Notes under the pieces: generated by a model
What the model saw: only the letters and a program-made list of their open reading frames with translations
Database searches by the model: none
What the model was told of the DNA's origin: nothing
From: Morella rubra
Lineage: Eukaryota > Streptophyta > Magnoliopsida > Fagales > Myricaceae
Length of the DNA stretch: 64,000 nucleotides
Assembly: GCA_003952965.2 (NCBI GenBank)
Contig: CM025850.1
Span: 22,556,686-22,620,685, forward strand
Direction: 5' to 3'
Position numbers and translations under genes: made by a program
Part shown: piece by piece, positions 35,736-47,790 of the stretch
Layout: every line of letters begins with the position of its first letter
Position numbering within the stretch: the first letter of the stretch is position 1

Positions 35736-38700
35736 TATTATGCTCACGCCAAAGACACCACTGGATACAATGGGGTATCATTCTCCAAATAGCCTTAGCG
35801 AAAGGGTTTTTAAAACTTCTTTTCCAACACCTTAGCACCTCTTCCACCTTCTCTGGCATAACCCATTGAAGATTTAGAATGTTGAGCACATGAGACCATA
35901 GCCCACTCACAAAAGGACAATACAACAAGACATGATTAACTGATTCCCCACCATAGCGGCATAAAAAACATCAATCAGCAATGATCAAACCCCTTCTACA
36001 AAGATTATCAATAGTTAAGCTCCTACCATGAGAAGCCTCCCACATAAAGAAAGAAACTCTTGTAGGGCACAAAGACCGCCAAACACCCTTCCAAGGGAAA
36101 GAGGGACCAGCCCCACCTCTAAGCAAACCATACATTGATTTAACAGAAAACACCCCGTCCTTAGTACCCATCCAATCCAACACATCATCCTCCATTCTTC
36201 TGAGAACAACCCCATACGACAAAGTGAAGAAAGCAGCAAAATCCTCCAACTCCCAGTTATTTGTAGCTCTAGAGAAAGGAACACTCCACACCACATTAAC
36301 ACCACCATCTACCAAAAAATCCGCCACCAAAGCCTCCTTACAACGAGATAAAGAGAAACCAAAGGGAAGCGAGGCTCCGCCACCAAACCTCGATATAAAG
36401 TAAAGGCTGCCATTAACTCCCATTCCCCACCCTTAACCGAATATGCTTACTGAAGGCACCCCAACCTTTGCTAATGTACCTCCACAAGCTAACCCCATAA
36501 TAACCACGGGCAGAATTGGTACACCAACCTCCCACCATACAACTATATTTTTCAGCAATTACCCTCCTCCATAACCTATCCCTTTCCGTAACAAACCTCT
36601 ATAACCATTTGCTTAATAACGCCATATTAAACACTCTAATTCTACGAAGTTCCAACCCTCCATCATGCAACGGAGAACAACCTTATTCCACTTCACAAGA
36701 TGGAACTTGTGAACACCACCATCACTTCCCCAAAGGAAATCCGCTGAATTTTCTCCATCCTATTCACCCCCCCCCCCCACCGGGATAGGGAACAAAGAAA
36801 GAAATATGTAGGTAAACACAAAAGAGTAGACTTAATAAGAGTTAACCTTCCATCCATAGAGAGGGACATGTGCTTTCATCCTGCCAAGCGGCGCTCCATC
36901 CTCTCAAAGATCCCATCCCAAATATGAATATTTTTAAAAGAACCCAAGGGGAGACCAAGGTACTTAATAGGCAAGGAAGAGAACCGCACCCTAAAATATC
37001 TGCCAACTTTTGTACATTCTCCACCCGGCCAATAGAGACTAATCTTTAAGCTCGAAACCACCTTGAAACATAAGAGAAGGCATCTAAGACTCTCAAACTG
37101 ATCCATATCCGCAAAAAGAAGATGCAAAATAGAAACCCCAGCAACCAACTTCCCTCCAACCATAAAACCGTGTAACCCCCTGTGCAACACCACCTTTCCC
37201 ATCATGCGACTAAAAGCCTCCATCACAATCACAAACAAAAGAGGGGAAAGATGATCCCCTTGGTGCAGACCACGAGAGCTACTAAAAAAACCTTCAAGAG
37301 ACCCATTAATAATCATCAAAAACTTAACCGTCGAAATGCAAAAGAATATCCAACTACACCATCTCTCACCAAAACCACATCTCCTAAGAAGATGCATGAG
37401 GAAATTCTAGTTCACATGGTCATAATCCTTTTGCACATCCAGCTTGCAAAGCACACCCGGTTCACCCGACCTCAATCTAGAGTCAATGCATTCGTTAGCC
37501 ACAGGCCCACAAGCACAGAATCCAAAATTTGTCTCCCATTCACAAAGCATTTTAAGAAGGAAAGATAATCTTGTCAAGCACAAGCTTCAATTTGTTAGAT
37601 AAAACCTTAGCTAAAATCTTGTACACACCTCCCACAAGACAAATAGGCCTAAAATCCTTAAGATCTACCGCACCTAGTTTCTTAAGGATAAGGAAAATAA
37701 AAGAAGTATTCAAGCTCTTGACAAAATTTCCCTCCCTCGCGAATTCATTAAACACTAGCAACACATTCCACTTCAGCACATCCCAACAAGATTTAAAGAA
37801 GCGAGAGAAAAACCATCCGGACCAAACGCCTTATCCCCATTAAGGCAATTCACCACACTCACCACCTCCTCATCCTCAAAAGGCCTCTCAATGAACTCAG
37901 CATCCTTCTCAAAATGCTATCGAACTCTAACCCATCCAACAAAGGGCGCCAACCAAATGACTCCTTATACAAAGAAGAATAATAATCAACGATCGCTCTA
38001 AAAATCACGGACGGGTCCTCCACCACTTCTCCCTCTAACTCCAAACTCGAAATCGAATTATTTCTCCTATTAGAGTTAGCAACTCTATGGAAGAATTTAG
38101 TACAGTGATCCCCCTCCTTGAGCCAAAGAGTTCTCAATTTCTGTCTCCAACTCAATTCAGCAATCAAGTTCCTTAGAAACAAACAACTTCCTCTCCTTAC
38201 CCTTATCATCCATATTGCCACTCTCATCCAAACAATCAAGAGAAGAGAGCTCCTGTAATAACGAAGCTTTTCGAAAATTAAGATCTCCAAAGACATCCCT
38301 ATTCCACACTTTAAGATCACTCTTCAAAGCTTTCAATTTCATATTTACCACAAAGCTAGGAGAACCACTGAAAACATAGCCCTGCCACCACTCCCTAACC
38401 ATCTCCATAAAACCGTCCACTTTGAGCCACATATTCTCAAAGCGAAAAGGTTTCATGGAACCCCCCCATCTACCACCCTCCAACAACAATATCGGGAAAT
38501 GATCAGAGTACAAACGAGATAACTTCCACTGGATAAGCTCTGGGTACACTGTATCCCAACAAGAACTAACAAGAAAATAATCAATCCTAGATCAAGACTG
38601 AGAAGCTCTACCATTAGACCAAGTATACAACACACCCGCTGATGCAAGATCCACCAAGCCATACTCAGAAATGAAATCCGTAAAATCATTCATAGCACTC

Positions 38701-39178
38701 CTAACACCCCTAATCCATGACTGTTCACCAGGAAATCGAGAGACATTAAAATCCTCACCTATACACCAAGGGAGCTCTACAACGAAGAAATCCTGACCAA
38801 CTCATCCCATAAAATCCTCCTACAACTATCAACATTCGGACCATAAACACTAGAAAAAACCCATACAACTCTATCCTCGACATTCTTAAACAACACCGAA
38901 ATAGAGTAAGAACCAATACACGAGTCTACCATCTGCATAACCCAAGAATATCAAAGAATCAAGATACCTCCCGAAGCACCTACAGCCTCCAAATTACACC
39001 ACCTAACATGAGGCCCACCCGATAACCGTCTCACCAAAGCCCTCAAAACAAACGAAACCTTGGTCTCCTAGAGACACACAAGATCCACCTTCCACCCTCG
39101 TAACAAATTCCCCACCCCCTTGCATTTCTTCATATCATTTAACCCCCTAACATTCCAACTGATAATTCTAGGCTTCAT
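35736..39178 (-). pseudogene. LINE ORF2 pseudogene (endonuclease-RT-zf-RVT)
   Basis: From ATG 39178 the reverse frame opens with MKPRIISWNVRGLNDMKKCK, the APE-type endonuclease start. VYGPN, a GEDFN-like block (normally GDFN, so one residue is off), RIDYFLVS and SDHFPILL follow (to about 38490). The RT begins near 37780 with FIFLILKKLGAVDLKDFRPI and ISTVKFLMIINGSLEGFF, then RGLHQGDHLSPLLFVIVME. The catalytic [YF]ADD block reads LFADMDQFES (about 37105-37120): the second Asp and the next residues are deleted. zf-RVT follows at 36423-35971 (VSFFMWEASHGRSLTIDNLC). Several stops and frameshifts. The protein would nick DNA and prime reverse transcription; this copy cannot. Confidence 0.88.
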
Positions 39179-39439
39179 AAAACATTAGCTAAAGCCCGCC
39201 CTGACTTCCTACTCCTTCAAGAACTAGAAGCATTAGAATCATAATTCACTGAGGACTCTAAGGCCTTAATTTCCCTCACCAATTTACCTCCGACTCCCTA
39301 CTGATTTACCACAATGTTGTCCCCTCTCTTTCTCTAAGGCTACAAACAGATTCAACAAGTCACACTCATGCCCCTCACAAGAGACACCCACAATATGCCT
39401 ACAAGACTTAACCATATCCGGAGGCCAATAAGAAGGTTC

Positions 39440-40606
39440 CTAGGAGGGTAAAAGTATCCTCAGAGGCTCAATAAGTAGCTCAGTATCCCCTTTATCAAGA
39501 GCAACCAACTCCCCACCCACACTGTCAGAACGGACAACTCCCATCGAAACACCCACCTCGTCTATAACCTCTATTGAAGGGTTCAGGTCTACAGAACTAA
39601 GATCCACCACCTCCAAAACCATAAGCACACTAGTATCGGTAACTGCCCCCCCTCCGAAACCTTAAGCAGACTAGTATCTCCATGCTTGACCAACCCCCTC
39701 CATCACACAAATCTGAGAGCTTAGAAACAACCTGAACAGACCCTGTCGACAACCCCTCGTCATCCACCACACTCAGGCGCCAGTCCCAACTAGCGGAAAC
39801 ACCTCCGTAAGACACATCCCACAGTTGGACCTCAGGAGAAGAGACCCGATCCACACTTCTAGCCAAAATCGGCGACACCCCAAGTGATACCATTGCCAAA
39901 ACAGCCACACCCATGTCATCGTCAGCAAAGATTTGCTCGACAATCCCCAGCCCAGGTGAAGTGGGCTCCGAAACAGCGCCTTCAACAAATAGAGACGATG
40001 GGCCGAGCTCACCTGAGATAAAATGACCCAACCCCCTGCTATTGGGCCATGCCCACATGATACATATCCAGCCTAGAAACGATAGGGGGCTCGAACTGGA
40101 GATGGGTCCAATTGCTGGCTGCTGGGCCACCAATTTGAAGCCGCACACCATATGGCATAAGGCTTTCCTGGGATCTAGATCCACCTCTTTATTTTTGGCT
40201 AGCCTAATAAGGCAGTCCAGCTCAGCCTTTAGCTTCATTAAATGGTCCCACAGCCTGCCTTCTAATCCAGTCGTCACAGCAGGTGTCTTAACAGAATGAT
40301 TATTCTTGGGAGACACGTGACCCTCACCAATCTCTGCATGCAACACCTTTAGGACTCCAAACCTCAATGAATTTTTCAAGCTGCCATTGTCAACGTTAAT
40401 CTGGCGTGACACTTTCTCTCCCACCACCTTTATCTCCGGCAGACCAACCCGCACTGATTGAGCAAAGGAGACACCTTGCTTGATCGCAGAATCAACAGGA
40501 CCCAATTTCTTACGTTGGAGAACACCAATGACTGAAATCAACTCCTCACACATCTGAACAAAGGCCTGCCACCCCACTCTAGATTTTCCTTCCGAGATCA
40601 TCACAG
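39440..40606 (-). pseudogene. LINE ORF1 C-terminal part
   Basis: A long open reverse frame (stop at 39630) with EGKSRVGWQAFVQMCEELIS near its start. This resembles the region after the DUF4283 RNA-binding domain of plant LINE ORF1 proteins. The remainder is poorly conserved and Ser/Val rich. A second short frame (39440-39628) may be its frameshifted end. The first 20 or so residues of the 342-aa frame (40607-40658) come from the adjoining LTR-B, so the listed frame is an accidental fusion. Confidence 0.6.
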
Positions 40607-41817
40607 TGTAAGTCCAAGGATTTAGGCAACCCAAGAGGGGGGTGAATTGGGTTTCCAAACTTTTTCCTTTTAATCTTCAAAGTTGTGTTTGCAAAGTAAA
40701 GACAAGTTTAGCACAAGTATTTAAACAAATATTGATATGATAAGTAAATAAGTGCTAAATGTAATAGAGTAGTAATTAGAACGCAAACACCTTTTGGTCC
40801 CACCCCCCCCCCAGGCTCCTTTACCGAGCCTTGAGGTTTTCCCACTATCTTCAAATAGTGTACACTCTAGCTTCCGGGTGCTAGAGAACCTTACAAGTGC
40901 TTTCCTGGGCTCAACACTCACAACCCAAGTGATTTTCGAGCTCACCACTCACAACCCAACCAAGCTTGAGATATACCCTCTCTAAGCTTCTTCTTTAGTG
41001 AACAACCTCACTAAAGGAATCACCTCTTTGAATAGGAAGATACAAGAATAAACTCTCTCAAAGAGTGGATATGAAAATGGAAAGCTCTATCTCTTTGATT
41101 CACACAATGACAAGGATAAGAAAGTGTAATTTGCGTGAATGATATGAGAAATATGGAATAAGAAGGTTTAAGATATTTCTCAAGCTATGTAAAATGATAT
41201 GTGGTCGTCTCTCTTATTTAGAGACAATAGGAAGGTCTTTATATAGGCCACATGAGAAAACTAGCCGTTAGAAATTTTACAGTTGTACCGGTCAACTGCT
41301 TCATGTTAGAACTCAACGGATCTATTTCAAAACATGGACCGGTCGACCGCTACACCAAGCAGTCGAAGTCTGGTTGATCGCTTCACCAGCCGGTCGACCT
41401 TCTCAACTTAAGCACATGATCCGGTTCATTTAAAACCACGATTTTGACCATTTTGAAACACCCAATTTTAAAGACTTAACTTCTCATAAGTATATAAAAG
41501 GTTTGGAGTTGATTGGGGTGTTTTGAAACCATTTAAAAAACATTTGATCTTTCAAACAAGAGGTAAAACGTTTATGCACGTTTTGAAAGATATGCAAGTG
41601 AGTCCTTTAAATCCTTGTCAAAAGTGAAACTAAGAGTTACAAGATTATACCCTATGGTCTTGAATCTTCACTTTTGAGCTCCTTGCATCTTCTTGATCTT
41701 CAATTTCTTGTCTTTGGCTCTTTGATAAAAATGTCTTTGTCTTTGAAGATGTCCATTTTGTAAACTTAATCCATTTATTGAAATCATCAAAATATCGATT
41801 GTGAACAAAAGCCAACA
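40607..41817 (-). repeat. 3' LTR of the gag-only element (LTR-B)
   Basis: 1211 bp. In reverse it starts TGTTGGCTTTTGTTCACAAT and ends TTGGACTTACA. This is exactly the length of the solo LTR-B at 53931-55141. Compared with the 5' LTR it lacks about 45 bp near 40795, where a run of C stands instead. Confidence 0.88.
41236..41400 (-). promoter_or_regulatory. LTR-B promoter module (reverse)
   Basis: TCGA-type cores start at 41343, 41363, 41374 (TTGA) and 41394, offsets 0, 20, 31 and 51. A GTCAAC lies at 41291. In reverse a TATATAAA block follows at about 41247-41237. The same offsets occur in LTR-B at 47793-47844. Confidence 0.5.
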
Positions 41818-41829
41818 ATCTCCCCCTTT
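41818..41829 (-). other. Polypurine tract of the gag-only element
   Basis: In reverse AAAGGGGGAGAT precedes the TGTTGG start of the 3' LTR. A second AAAGGGGGAGAT is at about 42160-42171 and may be a decoy or older copy. Confidence 0.75.
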
Positions 41830-42616
41830 TTGATGATGACAATAAATTGATAGTTTTGGGATGACTCCCCTATCTTTTACAATTGAACAATCATTTGAAA
41901 CTTAAGACAAAATATTAGTAGCCAATATTCATAATCCAATTCAAAAGGAGAATATATAGTCATCAAAACTATCAACACATTTCTCCCCTTTGTCACATCA
42001 AAAAGACAAAGAAGATAAACTTAGATGGATGCATCACCTAAAATTGATAAAAATTAAGATATGTGCATGCATTATCCATCAAGCTTTCCCAAACATGCAT
42101 TCTACCAATATCCATCACATGATCAAAGGGAATACAAGCATATCGACATTAAGAAATCTCCCCCTTTGTCAATCAAAAAATGAATGCATGGATAGAACTC
42201 AAATAATCATTTTTATCCAAAAGAACAATTTGAGGTTTTTAAATGACAATCTCATTGAAATGGTATAGAGGATGACTAATGGGGACTCAAGAGTCCATCG
42301 CTATTACGATAGTAGCCCACCGAGTGGGTTTGTACCAACCTCTTAGCTACCAATGACAATTTAAAGGTCATTCTCAACTAAAAAATTTAGGCTCACAAAA
42401 TCTCATAAAAGTTCATGATTTTGTAAAAATGTTATTTTAGAGATGTTCTATTTTGATAAATGCAAGAAATATGTCAAAGATGAATACATTTGCATTTTTA
42501 AGATTAACACATAAGAAATCATCATAGAAGACAATCAACCAACAATTTAGAACATATTCTCAATCAAGGATTTAGAAGTTACCAAAGGTTTTCCCCTTAG
42601 CATTTGTCCTCAAATG

Positions 42617-44175
42617 TCACAAGCCTTCTTGATAGGCAAGTTTCATCCAAGTACTCTTTATTGCTCCATCCTTCTTGAATCCTACAAAGGAATCAAGAAA
42701 CATTTTTGGTACCCAAGCTTTCTTGGGTCCTTCGGTGTTAGCCTTGGTTCCTTTTGGAACCCATGTCTTCTTGAGAGTCTTGCTCCAAGTTTCTTTAATG
42801 CACAATCAAAAATTAGATGCCCATCTTTGTTGCAAAAATGGCATGTATGAGTAGGTGCACAAAAAGACTTAGCCTTCACAAAAAAATTCTTAAAATATTT
42901 TTGGTGAATAGAAGGCTTGTAGCCTAAGCCACTTTTGTCAAAGACACATCTTTGACTACCAAGAATCAAATCCAAAGATTTCTTTCCTTGAGTGAACTTC
43001 TCAAGGATTTTGCTTTGAGAAATTATTTTGTTGTTCAAAGCAACTTTCTCCTTTTCAAATTCTAAAGCTTTTTGTTGGAGTAAATCATTTTCAAGCTTTA
43101 GAGTATTTCGCTCATTTTCTAATAAATCAATTTCTTTTGAGATCAAAATGAGTTTCTTTTTCAAGGATGTATATTTTGAACCAAGTTTTTCAAATTGACA
43201 AAGAAGTTCATCAAAGGCATTTTGAAGTTTAATATATGAAATTTTAGGTTCATCATCTGAAGAGTATACCTCATCATCATCCTCAAATGCCATGAGGCAC
43301 ATGTTACGATTTCTCCATCTTCTTCTTCGAAGGAGGAGCTTTCATCGTTAACATTCCATGATGTCTTCTTGTATTTGAGGCTTCTCTTCTCTTTCTTTCT
43401 TTTGAGGAAGTTCTTGAACTTTCTAGTCATCAAGACTATGTCTTCCTCATCGTCATCCTCATCTTCAATTATGGAAGATTTGAGAGCGATCCTCATTTTC
43501 TTCTTGCTCTCATCTTCATTTTCGAGCATTTGGATCTCATGGGTCATGAGGGATCCAAGAAGCTCTTCTAGAGGTAGCTTGGTGAGATCTTTAGCCTCTT
43601 GAATCGCGGTCACCTTTGCTTCCCATGACTTTGGTAGTGACCTAAGGATTTTTCTCACCAAATCCGAGTTAGTATAAGATTTACCAAGTGCATTCAAGGC
43701 ATTTATAATGTTGGTAAATCTAGTATACATGTCACTAATGGATTCTTCCGGTGTCATTTTAAATAACTCATAATTATGGAAAAACATACTTATTTTGGAC
43801 TCTTTGACTTGGTTTGTCCCTTCATGAGTAATCTCTAGAGCATGCCAAATTTCCTTAGCATTTGTGCAAGAAGATATTCTATTAAATTCACATCTATCTA
43901 AAGCACAATAAAGAATGTTCATAGCTCTTGCATCTAGAGAGATTTTCTTTTTGTCTAGGTCACTATATTCATTTTCGTTTTTGAGGGTTTCAACCTCTCC
44001 AACTTTCTTTGTGGGAATATGTGGACCATTCAATATGCATACCCATAAATCATAATCAATAGATTGAAAATAAATTCTCATCCTAACTTTCCAATATGCA
44101 TAATCACTACCATTAAAGAATGGTGGTCTAAGTGTGAAAGTTTCTCAACTTAGTGTTGAAGCTTGAAGTTGTCAT
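42617..44175 (-). pseudogene. Family B gag pseudogene
   Basis: UBN2-type gag. The reverse frame 44081-43161 (306 aa) has IWHALEITHEGTNQVKESKI, MTPEESISDMYTRFTNIINA and the LPKSWEAKVTAI block. A frameshift at about 43310 leads to a second frame (43302-42682) with a Lys/Leu-rich coiled coil and a CCHC knuckle CHFCNKDGHLIFDC. A second frameshift gives the repeated WVPKGTK/AWVPK tail ending at 42617. The ATG at 44175 is separated from the body by one more frameshift near 44125. Gag would package element RNA. Pol is absent rather than decayed: the sequence goes straight to a non-coding tail. Confidence 0.85.
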
Positions 44176-44215
44176 TCTAACTCAAGATTTTAAAATCTTA
44201 TATAATGAGCACCAA

Positions 44216-44227
44216 GCTTTGATACCA
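44216..44227 (-). other. Primer binding site of the gag-only element
   Basis: In reverse TGGTATCAAAGC, two bases after the 5' LTR end (44230). It is the initiator tRNA-Met type, identical to the C1 site. Confidence 0.85.
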
Positions 44228-44229
44228 AT

Positions 44230-44760
44230 TGTAAGTCCAAGGATTAGGGCAACCCAAGAGGGGGGGGGGTGAATTGGGTTTCCAAATTTTTTCGCTTTTA
44301 ACCCCCAAAGTTGTGTTTGCAAAGTAAAGACTAATTTAGCACAAGTATTTAAACAAATATTATGCGATAAGTAAATAAGTGCTAAATGTAAAGAGTAGAG
44401 TTTAGAGAAGCAAACACGAGATTTTTAGGTGGTTCGGCAAACAACCTACATCCACCCTTGAAGCTCCTTTACCGAGCCTTGAGATTTTTCCACTATCTTC
44501 CAAATAGTGTACACTATATAGCTTCCGGGTGCTAGAGAACCTTACAAGTGCTTTTCTGGGCTCAACACTCACAACCCAAGTGATTTTCGGGCTCACCACT
44601 CACAACCTAACCAAGCTTGAGATATACCCTCTCTAAGCTTCTTCTTTAGTGAACAACCTCACTAAAGGAATCACCTCTTTTGAATAAAGATACAAGAAAT
44701 AAACTCTCTCAAAGAGTGGATATGAAACTGGAAAGCTCTATCTCTTTGATTCATACAATG
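44230..44760 (-). repeat. 5' LTR of the gag-only element, truncated
   Basis: It matches the R/U5 side of 40607-41100 (TTCCGGGTGCTAGAGAACC, then AACAACCTCACTAAAGGAAT) and stops abruptly at CACAATG-like 44760, where a tandem array begins. U3 is missing. Confidence 0.85.
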
Positions 44761-45180
44761 TGCTCTATACATTATATTCACCATGTACCCTCACATTATA
44801 TCATACACAAAATATAGACCCTTATAATACAAAAGAAAAAAAAATATAATGAATAGAAATATATTATTGTCAATAGATGTACTCCATACATTATATTCAC
44901 CATGCACCCTCACATTATATCATACACAAAATATAGACCCATATAATTTTAAAAAAATATAATGAATAGATATATATATTAATGTACTTAGTGTCAATAG
45001 ATGCTAATGTGCACTATACATTATATTTATGATGTGTCCTTACATTATATCATACACAAAATATAGACCCTTATAATATATATAAAAAATATAATGAATA
45101 GAAATCTAGTAATGTACTTAGTGTCAATAGATACCAATGTGCTCCATACATTATATTCACCATGTACCCTCAATATTTTG
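44761..45180. repeat. Tandem repeat, four units of about 120-130 bp
   Basis: Units begin near 44761, 44879, 45009 and 45140 with TGCTCTATACATTATATTCA or variants. They share TATCATACACAAAATATAGA and an AATATAATGAATAGA block. The fourth is partial. The array is AT-rich and satellite-like. Confidence 0.85.
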
Positions 45181-45390
45181 TCCGTATACTATACTACCAA
45201 GTTATATTAAAAGCATATTATTTCATTTAACAAAAATAATGTCATTGAACATGCCGACGTTGTATGTTATTTTTTGCAACTTGCATTGCCATATTTAATG
45301 AACCAATATTTTGTTCTTATACTATACTACCAAGTTATATTAAAAACCTGTTATTTCATTTAATAAAAATAATGTCATCGAACATATGTT
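45173..45390. repeat. Two-copy tandem repeat, about 135-bp unit
   Basis: TCAATATTTTGTCCGTATAC at about 45170 recurs as CCAATATTTTGTTCTTATAC at about 45304. Both are followed by TATACTACCAAGTTATATTA and AATAATGTCATNGAACAT. Confidence 0.8.
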
Positions 45391-46520
45391 CGATCATGCT
45401 GACATGGTACGGTGTTGATACATTATCGACTATGTGCTAACATATTATGCAAGTTTGCTGAAATTCCTAGAACGCTGCCAACTCATCATATAGCTACAAA
45501 AAGACTTGGGTACCCCTCCAATGATACAAGGGTTTTGAAGACCTTTCAAGACAAGAGGGCTATAAATATAACAAGACGAAGAGATAATTTCAACAGACTT
45601 GTATTACATGTGCCCTAACTTTCTAGAGAGAGAAAATTCTTTGAAGAACAGAGAAGACCTCACCTCTCAAGATATCGAGTGCTCAAACAAGTCATGCCTA
45701 ATGCTTTCCTACTCGAATCTTGTCTTCTTGCTCACTACTCGTGATGGTGGAAGAAATCTATTGGGCTATTGAGATTTGTGAAGAGAGTTGAAGCTAGCAT
45801 CATGAGCTCGTATAATCATTGATGTAAAGTTTCATTATCAACTGTGAACTTAATTTGTACTTGCTATGTGAAGAATTTTGGTGACTATCCAACCATATCT
45901 CTGATTTATTTGTGTTAGATTTTAATATTGATTTATTTGTGTATAAATATTAACCAAATATTTTGATTGATTGCATAAATAGTACATTTGGTCGTTGTTG
46001 TTAAAATACTTTCTGTGCATTAATTATTCTTACATGTTTTTGTAACATGTTTTTGAAATATGTTTAAGCATTAATATTGTATTGATTGCATTAATTGTGC
46101 ATTAGGTCGTTCTTAAAATACATTTTGTGCATTTATTATTCTTATGTGTTTTTGTAACATGTTTTTGAAATATGTTTAAGCACAAATTTATATTGATTGC
46201 ATCAATTGTGCATTTGGTTATTAAAATACATTATGTGCATTAATTATTCTTAGGTTTCTTTTTGTAATATATTTTTGAAATATGTTTAGGCAAAAATTTT
46301 AAATTTTTTTTAGGTGTTTGTGTATATGTTGGGGTTTACATAAATGTGTGTGAACAAAGCACATTTGAATTAGAAAACATTTTTTAAAAAATAAAAAATA
46401 TTTTAAAATTATTAACTGTTCATGGCCATCATTTTTGTCGAAAATGCATGTCATGTGTCATTGCTTATTGTAACAGACCATATTGACTCTTCTGGTTCAA
46501 CTTTTTATCACTGGATATAT
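45391..46520 (+). other. LTR-A-like fragment plus AT-rich repeats
   Basis: 45480-45850 resembles the R/U5 part of LTR-A: GGTACCCCTCCAATGATAC, GGGCTATAAATATA, TTTCTAGAGAGAGAAAA and a GGAAGAAATC..TTGGG block. 46000-46300 has an imperfect threefold repeat of about 110 bp (TTTTGTAACATGTTTTTGAA, then GCATTAATTATTCTTA). No gene. Confidence 0.5.
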
Positions 46521-46524
46521 ATGT

Positions 46525-46664
46525 GTAGACACCATCAAACAATGTGTTGACACATAGGTCATCTTCTCGAGAGCCATTTTCACAGTGTCAATACTTTCTC
46601 ATTATGTGTCGACACATATTTCAAACTGACAGTTTTTAAAACTATTCGCGGTCCTTATAAAAAA
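46525..46664 (+). promoter_or_regulatory. Promoter-like module upstream of a Transposase_32-type gene
   Basis: GT..AC cores start at 46525 (GTAGAC), 46546 (GTTGAC), 46587 (GTCAAT) and 46608 (GTCGAC), offsets 0, 21, 62 and 83. A TATA-like CCTTATAAAAAAACC is at about 46653-46667. The coding start is at 46821, giving a leader of about 130 bp rich in CTCTC. Confidence 0.5.
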
Positions 46665-47790
46665 ACCTTCGAGCATTGGGTCTTGTCATTTTCTCCCAGA
46701 AACCTCTCCGTCTATGCAAAACACTCACATTTCTCTCTTCTCTCTCAAATATCCATGACCCATAGCCGAATCACAAGCATTGTCAATAACCCTTAAATCC
46801 CTTTCATTTTCCTTACAAAGATGTCTACCAGGGTCACTAAGAGAGCCACATGCCAGACGCCCAGTTCTGCCAGTTTTAAGGCATAAAAAAAGGGCAAAAC
46901 AGTCTGAAGCACAAGAACTATAGGTTTACTGGTCAGGTCTCGCTAGAAATAGATATGTAAATAATTATCGTAATAGAAAGGTCATTGCGGGTAGATGGAT
47001 TCACTTCCCTTAGTTCAATAAGAATGAGTTTGATTTCAAAGAAATGTTTGATTACCAAGGCTAGTCTGTGTTTGTGACTATGAGGGTTGATACTTTTTCA
47101 TACTTAGTTAGACTAGGATATGCAAATTTTGAATCTACAATAACTGAAGATGCTTCTAGTCTCTTGACTCAGGCAAGAAATTTTTTGATGCATATGGCTT
47201 GACTGGTTTGTCAGAGGTTCAACCTCTTGACATTCTTAGGGTGGTTTTGGATAACCCGGACCTAGATTAAGTGGTTAAACTTCAGGCCCATGATTTGACC
47301 ATCCATAGGAGACTTTTACATCACATGGTCTCCAACATTATCCTCCCAAGAACGGGTAGGTTTGAGTACCTTGTTGGCTTTTGTGCACAATTGAGATTTT
47401 GATGATTTCAATAAATGGACCAAGTTTATAAAACGGACATCTTCAAAGACAAAGACGTTTTGATGAAAGAGCCAAAGACTTGAAGAAAGAAGATCAAGAA
47501 CATGCAAGGAGCTCAAAAGTGAAGTTTCAAGACCTTAGGGTATAAACCTTGTAACTCTTAGTTTCACTTTTGACAAGGATTATGAATCACACTTGCATAT
47601 CTTTCAAAACGTGCATAAACCGTTTTACCTTTTGTTTGAAAGATTAAAATGTTTTTAAAGGTTTTAAAACACCCCAATCAAACTCCCAAACCTTTCTTAT
47701 ACTTATGGGAAGTAAGTCTTTAAAATTGGGTGTTTCAAAAGGTCAAAAACGTGGTTTTAATTGAACCGGATCATGTGCTTAAGTTGAGGA

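Larger units (their letters stand above)
35736..40606 (-). mobile_element. L1-type LINE (non-LTR retrotransposon), truncated at both ends
   Basis: On the - strand the order is ORF1 C-terminal part, endonuclease, reverse transcriptase and zf-RVT, as in plant L1 LINEs. The 5' part of ORF1 is missing, because the gag-only LTR element begins at 40607. The 3' end stops abruptly at about 35736 without poly(A) and runs into the CACTA transposase remnant. It is GC-richer than its surroundings. Open frames on the + strand in this span are shadows. Confidence 0.88.
40607..44760 (-). mobile_element. Gag-only copia-type LTR element (family B), non-autonomous
   Basis: On the - strand: a 5' LTR truncated at 44760, PBS at 44216-44227, gag at about 44175-42617, an 800-bp non-coding tail, PPT at 41818-41829 and a 3' LTR at 41817-40607. 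The internal region is only 2.4 kb and contains no protease, integrase or RT, so mobility would need enzymes from elsewhere. It lies at the ORF1 end of the LINE. CACAG (40602-40606) would be the TSD, but its partner is lost because the 5' LTR is cut by a tandem-repeat region at 44761. Confidence 0.85.

Noticed and set aside
36516..37843. Forward frames of 90-128 codons
   Set aside because: Antisense shadows of LINE ORF2, whose reverse reading carries the RT motifs.
40607..40658. Start of the 342-codon reverse frame as a real LINE ORF1 N-terminus
   Set aside because: These codons are LTR-B sequence; the frame is an accidental read-through from the LTR into the LINE.
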